A stretch of DNA of 64,000 nucleotides from Chiua virens (Eukaryota > Basidiomycota > Agaricomycetes > Boletales > Boletaceae). Within the stretch, counting starts at the first letter, position 1. Each line of letters starts with the position of its first letter. The notes below the pieces were generated by a model. It had not been told where the DNA came from, ran no database searches, and was given only the letters and a program-made list of their open reading frames with translations. The DNA lies in assembly GCA_019787685.1 (NCBI GenBank), contig JAHNUO010000009.1:744001-808000 (forward strand), given 5' to 3'. The translations under genes and the position numbers were made by a program. This document shows positions 62,967 through 64,000 of the stretch, one piece after another.

Positions 62967-64000
62967 TTGTTTCATATGACACATCAGGAAAAGATCGGGC
63001 GACCGTGGAATCTAGCTCGGCAAATGAATGACGCTACAAAGACTACCCCAGCATGCCACTCTCACCAAGCGGACGCTGGCCCATCGCATGCATCATACGA
63101 ACCCACAGGCACTGGGTCTGACAGCCTCCTCAAGGACATTGAGCTCATTGATGTAGATCAGCCGATCAAGCCAACTCGCAGAGACCGCAGCCTGGACATC
63201 AACCAATTTTTCTCGGCTCCATATGAAACGGACGGAAAAAAACACAGAGATTGCCTGATTTGCAGGTAAGTCTGGTGTATTTCTCATACTAGTACCACTT
63301 TGTCTCATAATTCTATATAGCAAGCTACACAAAAAATCAGTGCACATTATCAACGAGGTGACCACGTTACGCTGTCACATGGAAGCCTGCCATCGTGTGC
63401 GTTTTGAGTAGCTTTTTTAATTGCTGTTCCGTCTATATGATCTGACACTGTTGATAGGCTGAATATCTCAAGTGGGCTGCCGCTAACGATTTCACCTCCA
63501 TGCTGCCCAAAGACGCCAAACAAAGACAGGAGAATGCAAGCCTGAGTACGCAGCCAAGTATCGATATGCACCTCATTCGAAAGGAACCGGTCATCAAGTA
63601 CTCTGACTCAGGCTTCTGTGACTTTGCTGTCCGCTGGCTTATTGATACAGATCAGGTATGTAGAATCTCACATCGAGTTTCAATACTCATATCCTGTAGC
63701 CTATCCATGCCATGCAGCACCCGTCCTTCCAGGCGATGATCAACTTTGCCTCCCATGCCACAAGTAATATTGCCATCCCAACTCGTCAGCAGACCTGACA
63801 AACTGTTATCGACCTTTTTAAGCAAAATCTCCTCGATCTTCGTAAGCGCTTGACAGTGCGTGTTCTTGAACTCATAGAAATATAACTACTACATTTGAGT
63901 CCAACAGAGTGACACCGTCAGAGGATGCATTAACATGACTTGCGATGCATGGCAGGCATCCAATGTCAATGGTTATTTCGCTGTCACAGGATCTTGGATT
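62967..64000 (+). pseudogene. hAT-family transposase, N-terminal part, runs off right edge
   Basis: The pieces read DRSLDINQFFSAPYETDGKKH, a BED-type finger split by an intron (CLIC...CHMEACH), AEYLKWAAANDFTSMLP, then IDMHLIRKEPVIKYSDSGF, HAMQHPSFQAMINFASH and IAIPTRQQT, and at the edge TCDAWQASNVNGYFAVTGSWI, the hAT catalytic-core start. A TGA at 63796-63798 interrupts the frame where CGA (Arg) would be expected. The C-terminal catalytic and dimerisation parts lie outside the window. It directly follows the Myb/SANT-like gene. Confidence 0.8.

Overview
The window is nuclear DNA from a basidiomycete fungus, most likely an Agaricomycete. The genes are packed with short (about 45-60 bp) spliceosomal introns. 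The protein families include DUF6533 and DUF6532 proteins, fungal SLATT proteins, a Plavaka transposase and a URA2-type multifunctional pyrimidine enzyme. The genus cannot be fixed from the sequence alone.

Layout. (1) 1-5.4 kb is a retrotransposon graveyard: the 5' end of a Ty3/Gypsy element (gag on the minus strand, running off the left edge, with its LTR at 1868-2422) plus solo LTRs of two families. (2) 5.4-24.5 kb is a conserved gene island: a DUF6533 membrane protein, tyrosyl-tRNA synthetase, a Gfd2/YDR514C-like nuclease-fold protein, beta-tubulin, a DUF3433-like membrane protein and the 7-kb URA2 gene (GATase, CPSase, inactive DHOase, ATCase). (3) 24.5-43.1 kb is an accessory block: three tandem SLATT (2TM effector-like) genes, the first separated from its 3' flank by a 9.7-kb Plavaka transposon. 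That element carries a divergent DUF6532 gene and is itself split by an intact pogo-type transposon. A decayed duplicate of the URA2 3' end lies between SLATT copies 1 and 2, so the block grew by segmental duplication. (4) 43.5-52.5 kb is a second gene island: NC2-alpha/DRAP1, GINS subunit SLD5, a DAP1-like cytochrome-b5-fold protein, a small membrane protein, a CAJ1-like DnaJ protein and a second DUF6533 gene in inverted orientation to the first. (5) 52.6-64 kb is AT-rich, CpG-poor decayed repeat DNA with solo LTRs, a Myb/SANT-like gene broken by a GC-rich repeat, and a hAT transposase running off the right edge.

How the genes relate. Most island genes are housekeeping (translation, cytoskeleton, pyrimidine synthesis, transcription repression, replication, sterol/P450 support, chaperone) and share no single pathway. 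The parts most worth following are the bigenic Plavaka element, its clean two-level nesting with identifiable ends, the SLATT expansion, and the repeated use of GC-AG introns. Four apparent single-base insertions in otherwise intact genes look like assembly errors or very recent lesions. Exon borders below were read by eye from splice consensus, reading frame and family conservation.
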